Assembly (NCBI GenBank): GCA_902592285.1
Contig: CACJED010000003.1
Span: 1-56,999, forward strand
Direction of reading: 5' to 3'
Source of the DNA: an uncultured Pelagibacteraceae bacterium
GTDB taxonomy: Bacteria > Pseudomonadota > Alphaproteobacteria > Pelagibacterales > Pelagibacteraceae
Length of the DNA stretch: 56,999 nt
How positions within the stretch are numbered: the first letter of the stretch is position 1; the number at the start of each line of letters is the position of its first letter. The notes under the pieces are model-generated. The model was given only the letters and a program-made list of their open reading frames with translations, had not been told where the DNA came from and ran no database searches. Positions 20,417-31,447 of the stretch are shown one piece after another. The position numbers were made by a program, and so were the translations under genes.

Positions 20417-21638
20417 TTTCAATTTTAAGATGACGTTTTTTTCCAATAGACAGTTTCATATAATTTTCATTAAACAGTTCCTTATTAATTAACAATTTTT
20501 CATCTTTAATAAGCATATTATTTATCTTGATAGCATTTCCTTTTATTAATCTTCTTATTTCACTTTTAGAGTTTTCTAATTTAGATAAAATTATAAGATC
20601 TATAATGTTGATCTGTTTATTAAGTTCTTTTAATTTAATCTTAATTGTTGGTAAATTAGAACCGAGGGTGTCACTTGAAAAAGCCTCCCTAGCAGCTTGT
20701 TCGGAATTTTGAGCAGCCTTTTTGCCATGAAGCATTGTAGTAGCTTTATTAGCTAGTAATATTTTTAATTCATTAATATTTTTATTTTGCAAATTTACAA
20801 TTTCGTTTAATTCTATATCAGTAAAAAATTTTAAAAATCTAATTACATCTCTATCATCTGTATTTCTCCAAAATTGCCAGTAATTATATGGAGATAAATA
20901 TTTTTTATCTAACCAAATTGCTCCTGCTTCAGTTTTACCCATTTTTGATCCTGAGGCCAATGTAATTAGAGGAGTTGTTAATCCATAAGTTTGTTTGTTG
21001 GAATATCTTTTTATTAGCTCTACACCATTTACAATATTTCCCCATTGATCAGAACCACCTATTTGAAGAGTACAATTTTTTTTTCTATTTAATTCTAAAA
21101 AATCATAAGCTTGAAGTATCATGTAATTAAATTCCATATAACTTAAAGACTGTTCTCTTTCTAATCGAGTTTTAACACTTTCAAAACTTAACATTTTATT
21201 GATTGTAAAATGTTTTCCTATATCTCTTAAAAAAGAAATATAATTCAAACCTTTAAGCCAAGAATAATTATTTACAAAAACTGGTTTAGTTTTTGGATTT
21301 TTTACATCTAAAAAATTTTTTAATATTTTTTCTATGTTTTTAATATTTCTATCTATTTCTTTTTCTTTTAATATTTTTCTTGTTTTGTCTTTGCCTGATG
21401 GGTCACCAATTCTCGTTGTTCCACCTCCTAATAATACAATTGGTCTGTGCCCATGTTTTTGAAGCAGTCTTAAACACATTATTTGAAGTAGGCTTCCTAC
21501 ATGTAGACTTTCAGCAGTACAATCAAATCCTATATAACCATTGATTTTCTCATTATCTAATAAATTAGATAGTTCATTTTCACTAGTGCATTGATAGAAA
21601 AAACCTCTATCTTTAAATTCTTTCAAAAATTTATTCAT
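20409..21638 (-). CDS. tyrS: Tyrosyl-tRNA synthetase
   Basis: YIGFDCTAESLHVGSLLQ, KMGKTEAGAIWL, C-terminal S4 domain. Confidence 0.97.
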   Translation of the reverse strand: MNKFLKEFKDRGFFYQCTSENELSNLLDNEKINGYIGFDCTAESLHVGSLLQIMCLRLLQKHGHRPIVLLGGGTTRIGDPSGKDKTRKILKEKEIDRNIKNIEKILKNFLDVKNPKTKPVFVNNYSWLKGLNYISFLRDIGKHFTINKMLSFESVKTRLEREQSLSYMEFNYMILQAYDFLELNRKKNCTLQIGGSDQWGNIVNGVELIKRYSNKQTYGLTTPLITLASGSKMGKTEAGAIWLDKKYLSPYNYWQFWRNTDDRDVIRFLKFFTDIELNEIVNLQNKNINELKILLANKATTMLHGKKAAQNSEQAAREAFSSDTLGSNLPTIKIKLKELNKQINIIDLIILSKLENSKSEIRRLIKGNAIKINNMLIKDEKLLINKELFNENYMKLSIGKKRHLKIEII

Positions 21639-21686
21639 AAGATTATAGTTCTACATTATACAAATTTTTTTTAAAAAAAAATAAAT

Positions 21687-22832
21687 ATGAAAAAAAAGAT
21701 ATTTACTGCTATAGGTTTAATGAGCGGAACTTCAATGGATGGCGTAGATTTATCTTTAGTAGAAACCGATGGATATGAATATTTTAGTCAAATATCCAAT
21801 GAATATAATGAATTTAATGATGAATTACACAAAGGTTTAATTTTTCTTAGACAGAGTATTAAAAATTCAGAGGATTTACTAAAAAACTCTTCATTAATAA
21901 GTGAAATTGACAAGAAATTTACCATTTTTAATGCGAAAATAATCAATAAATTTTTAAATAAGAATGGTTCTAAGCCTAATTTTATAGGTTTTCATGGGCA
22001 AACAATTTTTCATAGCGCTAGAGATAGGATTACTAAGCAAATAGGAAATGGTAATCTTTTATCTCAATTAACAAAATGTATTGTTGTAAATAATTTCAGA
22101 CAACAGGACTTAAATAATGGTGGACAGGGTGCTCCACTTACCCCAATATTTCATTACTTAATTTCAAAAATAATAAATGAGAAATATAAACTTGATTATC
22201 CAATTAGCATCATAAATATTGGAGGAATAACAAATGTTACTACAATTCTAAGTAATGATGAAATAGAAAATAATATTTATGCTTATGATATTGGCCCTGG
22301 AAACTGTTTGATTGATGAGTGGATTAGAAAAAATAGTAATAAAAAATTCGATAATGATGGATCTCTTGCTGAATTCGGAAAAATTAACGAATTAATTTTA
22401 AATCAAGCAAAAGATAATTTTGAAATATCCTCAATTAATGAATCAATGGATGTAAATGATTTTGATATATCATTTGTAAAAGGAATAAATCTCGAAGACG
22501 GTTGTGCAACTTTAACAGAATTTACAGCATACTTAATTTCTGAAGGTTTAAAAAAAATTAATCAGAAAATTAAGAATGAGTCTAGAAATCTAATAATTTG
22601 TGGAGGTGGGAGAAAAAATAAAACTTTAATAAAAAAAATTAATGAAAATATAAACCACCAAAAACTTACTGTTAAAAATATTGATGAGTTTGATTTAAAT
22701 GGTGATTTTATAGAGTCTCAAGCGTTTGCATATCTTGCAGTAAAATGCTCTTTAAATTTGCCAATAACATTTCCTAATACAACAAGATGCTCAACTCCTT
22801 CTTTGGGTGGTCAAATTATTAAAAATTTTTAA
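21687..22832 (+). CDS. anmK: Anhydro-N-acetylmuramic acid kinase
   Basis: GLMSGTSMDGVDLSLV, GFHGQTIFH, INIGGITNVT, YDIGPGNCLID. Confidence 0.95.
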   Translation: MKKKIFTAIGLMSGTSMDGVDLSLVETDGYEYFSQISNEYNEFNDELHKGLIFLRQSIKNSEDLLKNSSLISEIDKKFTIFNAKIINKFLNKNGSKPNFIGFHGQTIFHSARDRITKQIGNGNLLSQLTKCIVVNNFRQQDLNNGGQGAPLTPIFHYLISKIINEKYKLDYPISIINIGGITNVTTILSNDEIENNIYAYDIGPGNCLIDEWIRKNSNKKFDNDGSLAEFGKINELILNQAKDNFEISSINESMDVNDFDISFVKGINLEDGCATLTEFTAYLISEGLKKINQKIKNESRNLIICGGGRKNKTLIKKINENINHQKLTVKNIDEFDLNGDFIESQAFAYLAVKCSLNLPITFPNTTRCSTPSLGGQIIKNF

Positions 22833-23485
22833 TAAAGAGCAGTTTCTTTTTTTATATATTTATCTAGGTGTTTAACTAGTTGATTTTCATGTTTTGAAAA
22901 AAAATGATTAGCATCAGGCACTGATTGAAATTCTACTTTTATCCCTTTCTGAGCACTCAACCTTTTATCTAAATCTGTAATATATTCCAACGGAACTAAT
23001 TCATCTTTTTTTCCATAAATCATTAATCCAGATGTAGGACATGGAGATAAAAATGAAAAATCATATACATTTGGTTGAGGTGAAATTGCAATAAATCTAT
23101 TTATTTCAGGTCTACGCATTAACAATTGCATTGCAATTAATGAACCAAAGGAAAATCCTGACACCCAACATTGCGAATTGTCAAAATTTTCTCTTTCCAG
23201 CCAATCTAATGCTGCCGCTGCATCCGCTAATTCACCTTGACCATTATCAAACTCACCATCACTTTTACCAACTCCTCTGAAATTGACTCTGCAAACTGAA
23301 AAGTCATTTTCCATAAATATTTTAAAAGTATCAACAACAACTTTATTATTCATAGTTCCACCGTATTGTGGATGAGGCTGTAAAACTAGGGCCACAGGTG
23401 ATGTGCTCTTTTTACTTTTAAAATATTTCGCCTCTAGTCTACCTGCAGGTCCGGGTATAAAAATTTCTAAAATTTTATTATCCAT
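22829..23485 (-). CDS. Alpha/beta hydrolase
   Basis: HPQYGGTMNNKVV, CRVNFRGVGKSDGEFDNG, GFSFGSLIAMQL. Confidence 0.85.
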   Translation of the reverse strand: MDNKILEIFIPGPAGRLEAKYFKSKKSTSPVALVLQPHPQYGGTMNNKVVVDTFKIFMENDFSVCRVNFRGVGKSDGEFDNGQGELADAAAALDWLERENFDNSQCWVSGFSFGSLIAMQLLMRRPEINRFIAISPQPNVYDFSFLSPCPTSGLMIYGKKDELVPLEYITDLDKRLSAQKGIKVEFQSVPDANHFFSKHENQLVKHLDKYIKKETALY

Positions 23486-23567
23486 AATTGATACTGATAA
23501 TTATTCTCAAAAAAAAATTACCTTTAACACATGTACGTGACAAAATGTTAGTGTTTTTTTCTTTTAG

Positions 23568-23592
23568 ATACTTGACTATTTTAGTCGGGTTT
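23568..23592 (+). promoter_or_regulatory. Putative type-1 IscR box upstream of iscR-suf
   Basis: ATACTTGACTATTTTAGTCGGGTTT fits the E. coli type-1 consensus ATASYYGACTRWWWYAGTCRRSTAT at all but one position; overlaps a TTGACT -35-like element. Confidence 0.75.
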
Positions 23593-23619
23593 ATATATAC
23601 CCTTGTAAATTGAGGTTTT

Positions 23620-24045
23620 ATGAAACTTACATCTAAAGGCAGATATGCGGTAATGGCTTTAGTGGATCTGGCAAAATTTGATAACATCAATCCAGTATCC
23701 CTAAGAGATATCTCACTCAGACAAGGTATTTCTCTTGATTACTTAGAACAAATTTTTTCTAAACTCAGAAAAAAAGAAATTGTTCAAAGTGTGAGAGGAA
23801 ATCAAGGAGGCTATGTTTTAAACAAAAAAGCCAAAGAGATAAAACTTACCAATATTTTTGATGCAGTTGATGAAAAAGTAAAAACTGTTCAATGTAAAAA
23901 AGAGTCAAAAAAAAGTTGTAATGGAAAATCTACAAAATGTTTAACTCATAATCTTTGGGATGAATTAGAAAACCATATTAATGATTTTTTTGAGAAAAAA
24001 AGTTTAGAGGATCTTATCAAAGATAATATTGAGAGAAGAATTTAA
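23620..24045 (+). CDS. iscR: Rrf2-family Fe-S regulator IscR
   Basis: [18 protein letters not shown]; three Cys followed by LTHNLW; heads the suf cluster. Confidence 0.88.
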   Translation: MKLTSKGRYAVMALVDLAKFDNINPVSLRDISLRQGISLDYLEQIFSKLRKKEIVQSVRGNQGGYVLNKKAKEIKLTNIFDAVDEKVKTVQCKKESKKSCNGKSTKCLTHNLWDELENHINDFFEKKSLEDLIKDNIERRI

Positions 24046-24047
24046 AG

Positions 24048-25490
24048 ATGGATACTAGAGAAAAAGATATAGAAAAGTTAAAAGATTATAAGTATGGTTT
24101 TACTACCGATATAGAAAATATTAAAGCTCCAAAAGGTTTAAATCATGATGTGATCAAGTTTATTTCTAATATTAAAAAAGAACCACAATGGATGTTAGAT
24201 TTTAGATTAAAAGCTTATGAGAGATTAAAACTTTTAAAAGAACCTGATTGGCAAAAACCAAAATATCCTAAAATTGATTATCAAAATTTATATTATTATT
24301 CTGCACCAAAAAGTATGAAGGATAAGCCAAAAAGTTTAGATGAACTTGACCCTAAACTTTTAGAGACATATAAAAAACTTGGAATTCCATTACAAGAGCA
24401 AGCAAGACTAAATGGAATTGCTGTCGATGCAGTATTTGATTCTGTTTCAGTCGCAACTACTTTTAAAGGTGAATTGACAAAACATGGAATAATTTTTTGT
24501 TCAATGTCAGAAGCTATTCAAAAACATCCTGATCTTGTCAAAAAATATTTAGGCACAGTAATACCAGTTACTGATCATTTCTATGCTACACTAAATTCTG
24601 CTGTTTTTACAGACGGATCATTCGTTTATATTCCGGAGGGTGTTAAATGCCCAATGGAACTATCAACTTATTTCAGAATTAATGCATCAGAGACAGGGCA
24701 GTTTGAAAGAACCTTAATTGTTGCTGATAAGGGAAGTTATGTGAGTTATCTTGAAGGATGTACAGCCCCAATGAGAGATGAAAATCAATTACACGCTGCG
24801 AATGTTGAATTGATTGCTTTAGACGATGCAGAAATAAAATATTCAACTGTACAAAATTGGTATCCGGGTGATGAAAATGGCAAAGGAGGAATTTATAATT
24901 TTGTAACTAAAAGAGGATTATGTAAGGGAAAAAATTCTAAGATTTCCTGGACACAAGTAGAAACAGGATCAGCTATAACTTGGAAATACCCAAGCTGTAT
25001 ATTAAAAGGTGATAATTCAATAGGTGAATTTTACTCTATAGCAATTACCAATAATCATCAAAAAGCAGACACTGGAACAAAGATGATTCATTTGGGAAAA
25101 AATACAAAAAGTAAAATTATATCCAAAGGTATAAGTGCTGGATTTTCTGATATGACTTATAGAGGTTTAGTAGACATAAGTTCAAAAGCTAAAAATTCTA
25201 GTAATTATACACAATGTGACTCTTTATTAATGGGAAATAAATGTGGTGCACACACAGTACCTTATATTAAAAACAAAAATTTTGACTCAAATATTGCACA
25301 CGAAGCTACGACATCAAAAATCAGTGAAGAACAATTACATTATTGTCAACAAAGAGGGCTTAATCCTGAGGAAGCTGTAGGATTAATTGTTAATGGTTTT
25401 TGTAAGGAAGTATTACAACAATTACCAATGGAATTTGCAGTCGAAGCCCAGAAACTTGTAGGAATTAGTTTAGAAGGGAGCGTCGGTTAA
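24048..25490 (+). CDS. sufB: Fe-S assembly scaffold SufB
   Basis: [52 protein letters not shown]. Confidence 0.97.
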   Translation: MDTREKDIEKLKDYKYGFTTDIENIKAPKGLNHDVIKFISNIKKEPQWMLDFRLKAYERLKLLKEPDWQKPKYPKIDYQNLYYYSAPKSMKDKPKSLDELDPKLLETYKKLGIPLQEQARLNGIAVDAVFDSVSVATTFKGELTKHGIIFCSMSEAIQKHPDLVKKYLGTVIPVTDHFYATLNSAVFTDGSFVYIPEGVKCPMELSTYFRINASETGQFERTLIVADKGSYVSYLEGCTAPMRDENQLHAANVELIALDDAEIKYSTVQNWYPGDENGKGGIYNFVTKRGLCKGKNSKISWTQVETGSAITWKYPSCILKGDNSIGEFYSIAITNNHQKADTGTKMIHLGKNTKSKIISKGISAGFSDMTYRGLVDISSKAKNSSNYTQCDSLLMGNKCGAHTVPYIKNKNFDSNIAHEATTSKISEEQLHYCQQRGLNPEEAVGLIVNGFCKEVLQQLPMEFAVEAQKLVGISLEGSVG

Positions 25491-26224
25491 TGCTTAAAAT
25501 AAACAATTTAAATGCAAATGTTGAAAATAAATCAATATTAAAGGGGTTTTCTTTGAATATAAATCCTGGAGAAGTTCACGCAATTATGGGTCCGAACGGT
25601 TCAGGAAAAAGTACATTATCTAATATTTTATCAGGAAAAAAAGGTTACGAAGTATCAGGTGAAATCTTATTTGAAAATAAAAATTTATTTGATCTTGAGA
25701 CCGAAGAGAGAGCACATAAAGGAATATTTTTAGCTTTCCAATATCCATTAGAAATTCCAGGTGTAAATACCAATATATTTTTAAAAACATCCTTAAATGC
25801 AATTAGAAAAGCTAGAGGTGAAAAAGAATTAGATGCGATTGAATTTTTAAAACTCGTAAAAGAAAAAGCTAAGGAATTAAAATTTGATGAAGAAAAACTA
25901 AATAGACAATTGAATGTTGGTTTTTCAGGTGGAGAAAAAAAGAAAAATGAAATCTTACAAATGTCTATGTTGGCACCAAAATTATCTATTTTAGACGAGA
26001 CAGACTCAGGCTTAGACATAGATGCCCTGAAAATAGTCGCGGATGGAGTTAATATTTTAAGAAATAAAGATAATTCTTTTTTAATAATAACCCATTATCA
26101 AAGATTATTAGATTATATTAAACCAGATTTTGTTCATGTTTTAATGAATGGAAAAATAATTAAATCTGGTGGACCAGAATTAGCAATAGAATTAGAAAAA
26201 AAAGGTTACGAAAGTTTTGATTAA
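25490..26224 (+). CDS. sufC: Fe-S assembly ATPase SufC
   Basis: GPNGSGKSTLSNILSG, LDETDSGLDIDAL. Confidence 0.97.
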   Translation: MLKINNLNANVENKSILKGFSLNINPGEVHAIMGPNGSGKSTLSNILSGKKGYEVSGEILFENKNLFDLETEERAHKGIFLAFQYPLEIPGVNTNIFLKTSLNAIRKARGEKELDAIEFLKLVKEKAKELKFDEEKLNRQLNVGFSGGEKKKNEILQMSMLAPKLSILDETDSGLDIDALKIVADGVNILRNKDNSFLIITHYQRLLDYIKPDFVHVLMNGKIIKSGGPELAIELEKKGYESFD

Positions 26225-27472
26225 ATGAGTGAACAAATACAGTTAGATTTTGATAAAATAATTAAAACCTCAAAATTTTCCAATGAGGAAATTCAGTCAA
26301 AAAAAATTTTTTTAAAAAAATTTATTGAAAACGGATTTCCGAATAGAAAACAAGAAGATTGGAAGTTTTTAGATATAAATCAGATTATTAAGAAAAATAT
26401 TGGTGACCTTAGTTTTTTTAATGATTACTCATTGCCAAATAAAATTGATCCTTCTAATTTTGTTGATGGTTTAGAGCATAATAAAATTATTTTTATTAAT
26501 GGAAGAATAGAAAAAATTGATTTTAGTTATGAGGATCAAAATAAAATTGAAATTAAAGATGAAATCGAAAAAAATATTTCATTTGATTACCAAAACTCGT
26601 TAATTGATTTGAATAGTGCATTTATAAATAAAGTTTTTAAAATTATAGTGAGTAAGAATTATTCTTTAAAAAAACCATTAATAATTTATCATTCTACAAA
26701 TGATAAAGTAAAGTCAACAAATGTTAATTTGAGATTAGATTTTGAATTAGGTGAAAATAGTTGTTTAAGACTTATTGATTTTTTCACTGATAATACAAAC
26801 AAAAATTTTATCAATATTTTCTATAATTTTAATTTACTAAAAGACTCAATTCTTAAAAATTATAAAATTGATAAATTTAAAAATGATAATTTAAAATACT
26901 CTTTTAATAATATTGAGCAGAAAGATAACAGTGTTTCAGAAACTTTTATATTATCTGCTGGTTCAGATTATTTTAAAAATGAAATTAATTGTAATTTAAA
27001 TGGTGAGTACTCCTCTGCTTTTATTAATGGAGTTTTTTCATTAAAGGAAAATCAACAACACGAAATTAGAACTACAATAAACCATTTAGTTGAAAACACT
27101 AAAAGTTATCAACTAATTAAGAGTGTACTTGGAAAAAATGCAAAATCTGCATATCAAGGAAAAATATTTGTAAACTCTAAAGCTCAAAAAACTGACGGAT
27201 ATCAATTAAGTAAAGCAATATTGTTAGATCAAACATCAGAATTTAATGCAAAACCAGAATTAGAAATTTATGCTGATGATGTAAAATGTTCTCATGGATC
27301 TGCATCCGGAAGTTTAAATGAAGAATCTATTTTTTATTTAATGTCTCGTGGTTTAAATTATCGACAGTCAAAAGAACTTTTAATAAATGGTTTTTTGTTA
27401 GATGTTGTTGAAAAGATTACAGACTCAGAAATTAAAAACTTAATTAAAAATATTATTGGATTAAAAGAATGA
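26225..27472 (+). CDS. sufD: Fe-S assembly protein SufD
   Basis: YADDVKCSHGSASGSLNEESIFYLMSRGL. Confidence 0.93.
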   Translation: MSEQIQLDFDKIIKTSKFSNEEIQSKKIFLKKFIENGFPNRKQEDWKFLDINQIIKKNIGDLSFFNDYSLPNKIDPSNFVDGLEHNKIIFINGRIEKIDFSYEDQNKIEIKDEIEKNISFDYQNSLIDLNSAFINKVFKIIVSKNYSLKKPLIIYHSTNDKVKSTNVNLRLDFELGENSCLRLIDFFTDNTNKNFINIFYNFNLLKDSILKNYKIDKFKNDNLKYSFNNIEQKDNSVSETFILSAGSDYFKNEINCNLNGEYSSAFINGVFSLKENQQHEIRTTINHLVENTKSYQLIKSVLGKNAKSAYQGKIFVNSKAQKTDGYQLSKAILLDQTSEFNAKPELEIYADDVKCSHGSASGSLNEESIFYLMSRGLNYRQSKELLINGFLLDVVEKITDSEIKNLIKNIIGLKE

Positions 27473-28689
27473 ACATAAATAACATTAAAAAAGAATTTCC
27501 GATTTTTGATGAAAAAATTCAAAATAATGATTTAGTTTACTTGGATAGTGCAAATTCATCTCAAAAACCTAAAATAGTTTTAGATAGAATTAATGATTTT
27601 TACTCTAAACAGTTTTCAAATGTAGGTAGAAGCATTCATTATTTGGCTGTTGCAGCTACTAATTTATATGAAAATACAAGATCTTCAGTGCAAAAGTATA
27701 TTAATGCTAAAGATAAAAATGAAATAGTATTTACTAAAGGTGCTACAGAAGCGTTAAATCTTGTGGCTAATACCCTTGGTCAAACTATTATTGAGCCAAA
27801 TGATGAGATTTTGATTACTGAATTAGAGCATCATTCAAATTATGTACCTTGGCATTTTTTAAGAAAATCTAAGAATGTCAAAATTAAGTTTGCTGAGATA
27901 AATGAGGACGGTGATATTCCAATAGAAAATATAGAAAAAGAAATTACAAATAAGACTAAAGTAATTGCGATAACTCATTTATCAAACGTCACTGGTGCCG
28001 TTTTACCAATTAAAGAAATTACTCAATTAGCTCATTCAAAAGGAATAATTGTAGCAGTTGATGGTTGTCAAGGCGGACCACATTTAAAATTAGACATGCA
28101 AGATTTAGATTGTGATTTCTATGCAATATCATGTCATAAGATGTATGGACCCACAGGACTTGGTGTTTTGTATGGAAAAAAGAAATGGCTTGAGCAGCTT
28201 CCTCCATATCAGGGTGGCGGAGGAATGATTAATGAAGTTAAAAAAGATAGAATTTCATACGGTGAACTTCCTAATAAATATGAAGCGGGGACAATGGCAA
28301 CAGCCCAAGTAATTGCTTTTGATCAATCAATAAAATTTTTAGAGAATATTGGAATTGAAAACATAATTAAGCACGAGAAGGAATTAATAGAATATGGACA
28401 AGAAATCCTACAAAAAAATAATTCAGTGAAACTTATCGGAAATCCAAAGGAGCGAGGTGGAGTATTATCTTTTACTGTTGAAGGAGTTCATCCACATGAT
28501 ATTGCAACTATTTTAGATGAAACTGGAGTTGCTATAAGAGCTGGTCATCATTGTTGTCAAATACTTCACGACAAATTAGGTATTTCTGCAAGTGCGCGAG
28601 CATCTTTAGGAGTTTATAATACTAAAGATGATTTAGATAAATTAAATGATGGAATTAATAATTGTAAAAAAATTTTCGATTTAAAATGA
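27469..28689 (+). CDS. sufS: Cysteine desulfurase SufS
   Basis: YLDSANSSQKPK, AISCHKMYGPTGLGVLYG, AIRAGHHCCQ. Confidence 0.95.
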   Translation: MNINNIKKEFPIFDEKIQNNDLVYLDSANSSQKPKIVLDRINDFYSKQFSNVGRSIHYLAVAATNLYENTRSSVQKYINAKDKNEIVFTKGATEALNLVANTLGQTIIEPNDEILITELEHHSNYVPWHFLRKSKNVKIKFAEINEDGDIPIENIEKEITNKTKVIAITHLSNVTGAVLPIKEITQLAHSKGIIVAVDGCQGGPHLKLDMQDLDCDFYAISCHKMYGPTGLGVLYGKKKWLEQLPPYQGGGGMINEVKKDRISYGELPNKYEAGTMATAQVIAFDQSIKFLENIGIENIIKHEKELIEYGQEILQKNNSVKLIGNPKERGGVLSFTVEGVHPHDIATILDETGVAIRAGHHCCQILHDKLGISASARASLGVYNTKDDLDKLNDGINNCKKIFDLK

Positions 28690-29150
28690 ACTTAAAAGAA
28701 TTATATCAAGAAATAATCCTAGAACATGGAAAGAATCCTAGAAATTTAGGAAAAATGGAAAATTTTAATAAAGATGCAAAAGGAAATAATCCGTTATGTG
28801 GAGACAACGTACATGTATATTTGAAATTAAATGATCAAAGAAAAGTAGAAGGTATTTCGTTTGAAGGAAGTGGATGTGCAATATCAATGGCGTCAGCTTC
28901 GATAATGACTGATTTAATAAAAGGAAAAAGTGACAACGAAGCAAAAGAAATAATTGAGGATTTTTTAGGAATGATAAAAGAAAATCCTGAGCTTAAAAAT
29001 AATATTTTAAAAGCGGATGATAAAACAAAATTGATGTGTCTTTCTGGAGTAAAACAATATCCTATGAGAGTAAAATGTGCTACTTTATCATGGCACACGT
29101 TAGTCTCAGCAATGGAAAATGATGGAAAACAAGTGAGTACTGAGGATTGA
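28686..29150 (+). CDS. sufU: SufU-type Fe-S assembly protein
   Basis: NPLCGDNVHVYL, FEGSGCAISMASASIM, RVKCATLSWHTL. Confidence 0.9.
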   Translation: MNLKELYQEIILEHGKNPRNLGKMENFNKDAKGNNPLCGDNVHVYLKLNDQRKVEGISFEGSGCAISMASASIMTDLIKGKSDNEAKEIIEDFLGMIKENPELKNNILKADDKTKLMCLSGVKQYPMRVKCATLSWHTLVSAMENDGKQVSTED

Positions 29151-29155
29151 TATTT

Positions 29156-29452
29156 ATGGAAGTTAAAAATAAAATTATAGATGAAATTAGAAAAATTTAT
29201 GATCCTGAGTTGCCTGTAAATATATATGAACTTGGCTTAATTTATGATATAAAAGTTAAAGGTCGAAAAGCTGAAATTAAAATGACATTAACAACACCCA
29301 ATTGTCCAGTTGCTGAAAGTTTACCTAAAGAAGTTAAAGAGGGAGCTATGCAAGTCGAAGAAATTGATGACGTTGATTTAGAATTAGTCTGGGACCCACC
29401 TTGGACAAAAGACATGATGTCAGATGCTGCTAAATTGGAGTTGAATTTATAA
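29156..29452 (+). CDS. sufT: SUF-associated DUF59/MIP18 family protein (SufT-like)
   Basis: IYDPELPVNIYELGLIYDI, TTPNCPVAESLP; in suf cluster. Confidence 0.88.
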   Translation: MEVKNKIIDEIRKIYDPELPVNIYELGLIYDIKVKGRKAEIKMTLTTPNCPVAESLPKEVKEGAMQVEEIDDVDLELVWDPPWTKDMMSDAAKLELNL

Positions 29453-29787
29453 TGAATCCAATAATAAAATTAAGTGATAATGCTGCAGATAGAATTAAAG
29501 AAATAATGTCCAATGCTGAAAAAGATGCATTAGGAGTAAGAGTTTCAGTTAAATCGGGTGGTTGTGCAGGTATGTCTTATGTTATGGAGTATTCAAAAGA
29601 ACTAAACCCTAATGATGAAGTTATTGAAGATAAGGGAGTTAAGGTATTTATCGATTCAGCTGCGGTCATGTATTTATTAGGCACTGAAATGGATTATAAA
29701 AAAGAGGATTTTTCCTCCACTTTTGTATTTAATAACCCTAATGAAACAGAGCGTTGTGGCTGTGGAGAGTCATTTAAAGTAGGTTAA
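29452..29787 (+). CDS. sufA: A-type Fe-S carrier (SufA/ErpA/IscA family)
   Basis: VKSGGCAGMSYVMEY, ERCGCGESFKVG. Confidence 0.88.
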   Translation: MNPIIKLSDNAADRIKEIMSNAEKDALGVRVSVKSGGCAGMSYVMEYSKELNPNDEVIEDKGVKVFIDSAAVMYLLGTEMDYKKEDFSSTFVFNNPNETERCGCGESFKVG

Positions 29788-29853
29788 TTTTCAGTATCCC
29801 ATAAGTTGCATAGCTGTATTGCCTAAAATGCATATCTAGTGTATAAGACTTAT

Positions 29854-30024
29854 ATGAATAAGTTTGAATTTAAAAATCTTGTTAAAGACCTTAAAGACTC
29901 TTTAAAAGAAAAGTCTTTTTTTAAAGATCTACGTAAAGAAGTTGAAACTGGCGCCAATGGTACACAAGACTACGTAGTTAAAAAAGGTGTTAATAAAGAT
30001 ACGATCGCTACAACAAGACAGTAG
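29854..30024 (+). CDS. Small basic hypothetical protein (56 aa)
   Basis: MNKFEFKNLVKDLKDSLKEKSFFKDLRKEVETGANGTQDYVVKKGVNKDTIATTRQ; short ORF in collinear position after sufA. Confidence 0.45.
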   Translation: MNKFEFKNLVKDLKDSLKEKSFFKDLRKEVETGANGTQDYVVKKGVNKDTIATTRQ

Positions 30025-30040
30025 TTAATATATATATTAA

Positions 30041-31447
30041 TTAACAACTGTAATACATCTCAAACTCTACAGGATGAGGTGCATGTTCAAACTTGTGAAT
30101 CTCTTCAAACTTTAGTGCAATATAAGCATCAATTTGATCGTCAGTGAATACTCCACCTTGAGTTAAAAATTCTCTATCTTTATCTAAACTTTCCATAGCC
30201 TCTCTTAATGAGCCACATACAGTTGGGATAGATTTCACCTCTTCAGGAGGTAAATCATATAAATCTTTATCAAAAGACTCACCAGGATGTATCTTGTTTT
30301 TAATTCCATCGATACCCGCCATCAACATTGCTGCAAAAGTTAAATAAGGATTTCCTGATGCATCGGGGAATCTAATTTCACATCTTGCTCCATTTTTACT
30401 TAAGGTAATTGGTATCCTACACGATGCTGACCTATTTCTTGCTGAGTAAGCTAAAAGAACTGGAGCTTCAAATCCAGGAATTAATCTTTTATAACTATTT
30501 GTTGTTGCATTAGCAAACGCATTTATTGCTTTAGCATGTTTTAAAATTCCGCCTATGTAATGTAAAGCTGTTTCAGATAAGCCAGCATAAGCATCTCCAG
30601 AGAATACAGGTGTATCTCCTTTCCAAATAGATTGGTGGGTATGCATTCCAGATCCATTGTCACCTGCAACTGGTTTTGGCATGAATGTTGCAGTCTTACC
30701 AAATGAATGTGTAACCATTTGTACTACATATTTATAGAGTTGGACATTATCTGCTTGTTGCACTAAAGTTCCAAAATACATTCCTAGCTCATGTTGACTT
30801 GGAGCAACTTCATGGTGGTGTTTTTCAACTTTAATTCCAACTTCTTTTAAATTTTTAAGATATTCACCACGCATATCTTGTTCACTATCAACTGGAGGAA
30901 CAGGAAAATAGCCGCCCTTTATTCCAGGTCTGTGACCCATATTTCCATTTTCATATATTTTTCCAGAATTATAGGGACCTTCTTTACTATCAAGTACAAA
31001 CCCACATTCATTCATGTCATTCTTAATTCTGACATCATCAAATACAAAAAATTCAGGTTCTGGACCAAAAAAAGCTTTATCACCAATGCCTGAGGCTTTT
31101 AGATATTCTTCTGCTTTTTTAGCAACACCTCTAGGGTCTCTTTCGTAAGGTGTTTTTTTAATTGCATCCAAGATATCACAAAATAAAACTACAGTATTAT
31201 GAGAAGTAAAAGGGTCTAAAAAAAATCTTGATAAATCTGGTTTTAAAATCATGTCTGACTCATTTATAGCTTTCCAACCTGCAATGGACGATCCATCAAA
31301 AAACACTCCATCATTAAGCATACCATCATCAACTGCAGTAGCATCCATTGTTAAATGTTGAAGCTTACCTCTTGGGTCAGTAAATCTAAGATCTACAAAT
31401 TCTGCCTCTTTTTCTTTAATAAATTTTAAAACATTTGCCGCGCTCAT
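30041..31447 (-). CDS. glnA: Type I glutamine synthetase
   Basis: [39 protein letters not shown] upstream. Confidence 0.97.
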   Translation of the reverse strand: MSAANVLKFIKEKEAEFVDLRFTDPRGKLQHLTMDATAVDDGMLNDGVFFDGSSIAGWKAINESDMILKPDLSRFFLDPFTSHNTVVLFCDILDAIKKTPYERDPRGVAKKAEEYLKASGIGDKAFFGPEPEFFVFDDVRIKNDMNECGFVLDSKEGPYNSGKIYENGNMGHRPGIKGGYFPVPPVDSEQDMRGEYLKNLKEVGIKVEKHHHEVAPSQHELGMYFGTLVQQADNVQLYKYVVQMVTHSFGKTATFMPKPVAGDNGSGMHTHQSIWKGDTPVFSGDAYAGLSETALHYIGGILKHAKAINAFANATTNSYKRLIPGFEAPVLLAYSARNRSASCRIPITLSKNGARCEIRFPDASGNPYLTFAAMLMAGIDGIKNKIHPGESFDKDLYDLPPEEVKSIPTVCGSLREAMESLDKDREFLTQGGVFTDDQIDAYIALKFEEIHKFEHAPHPVEFEMYYSC

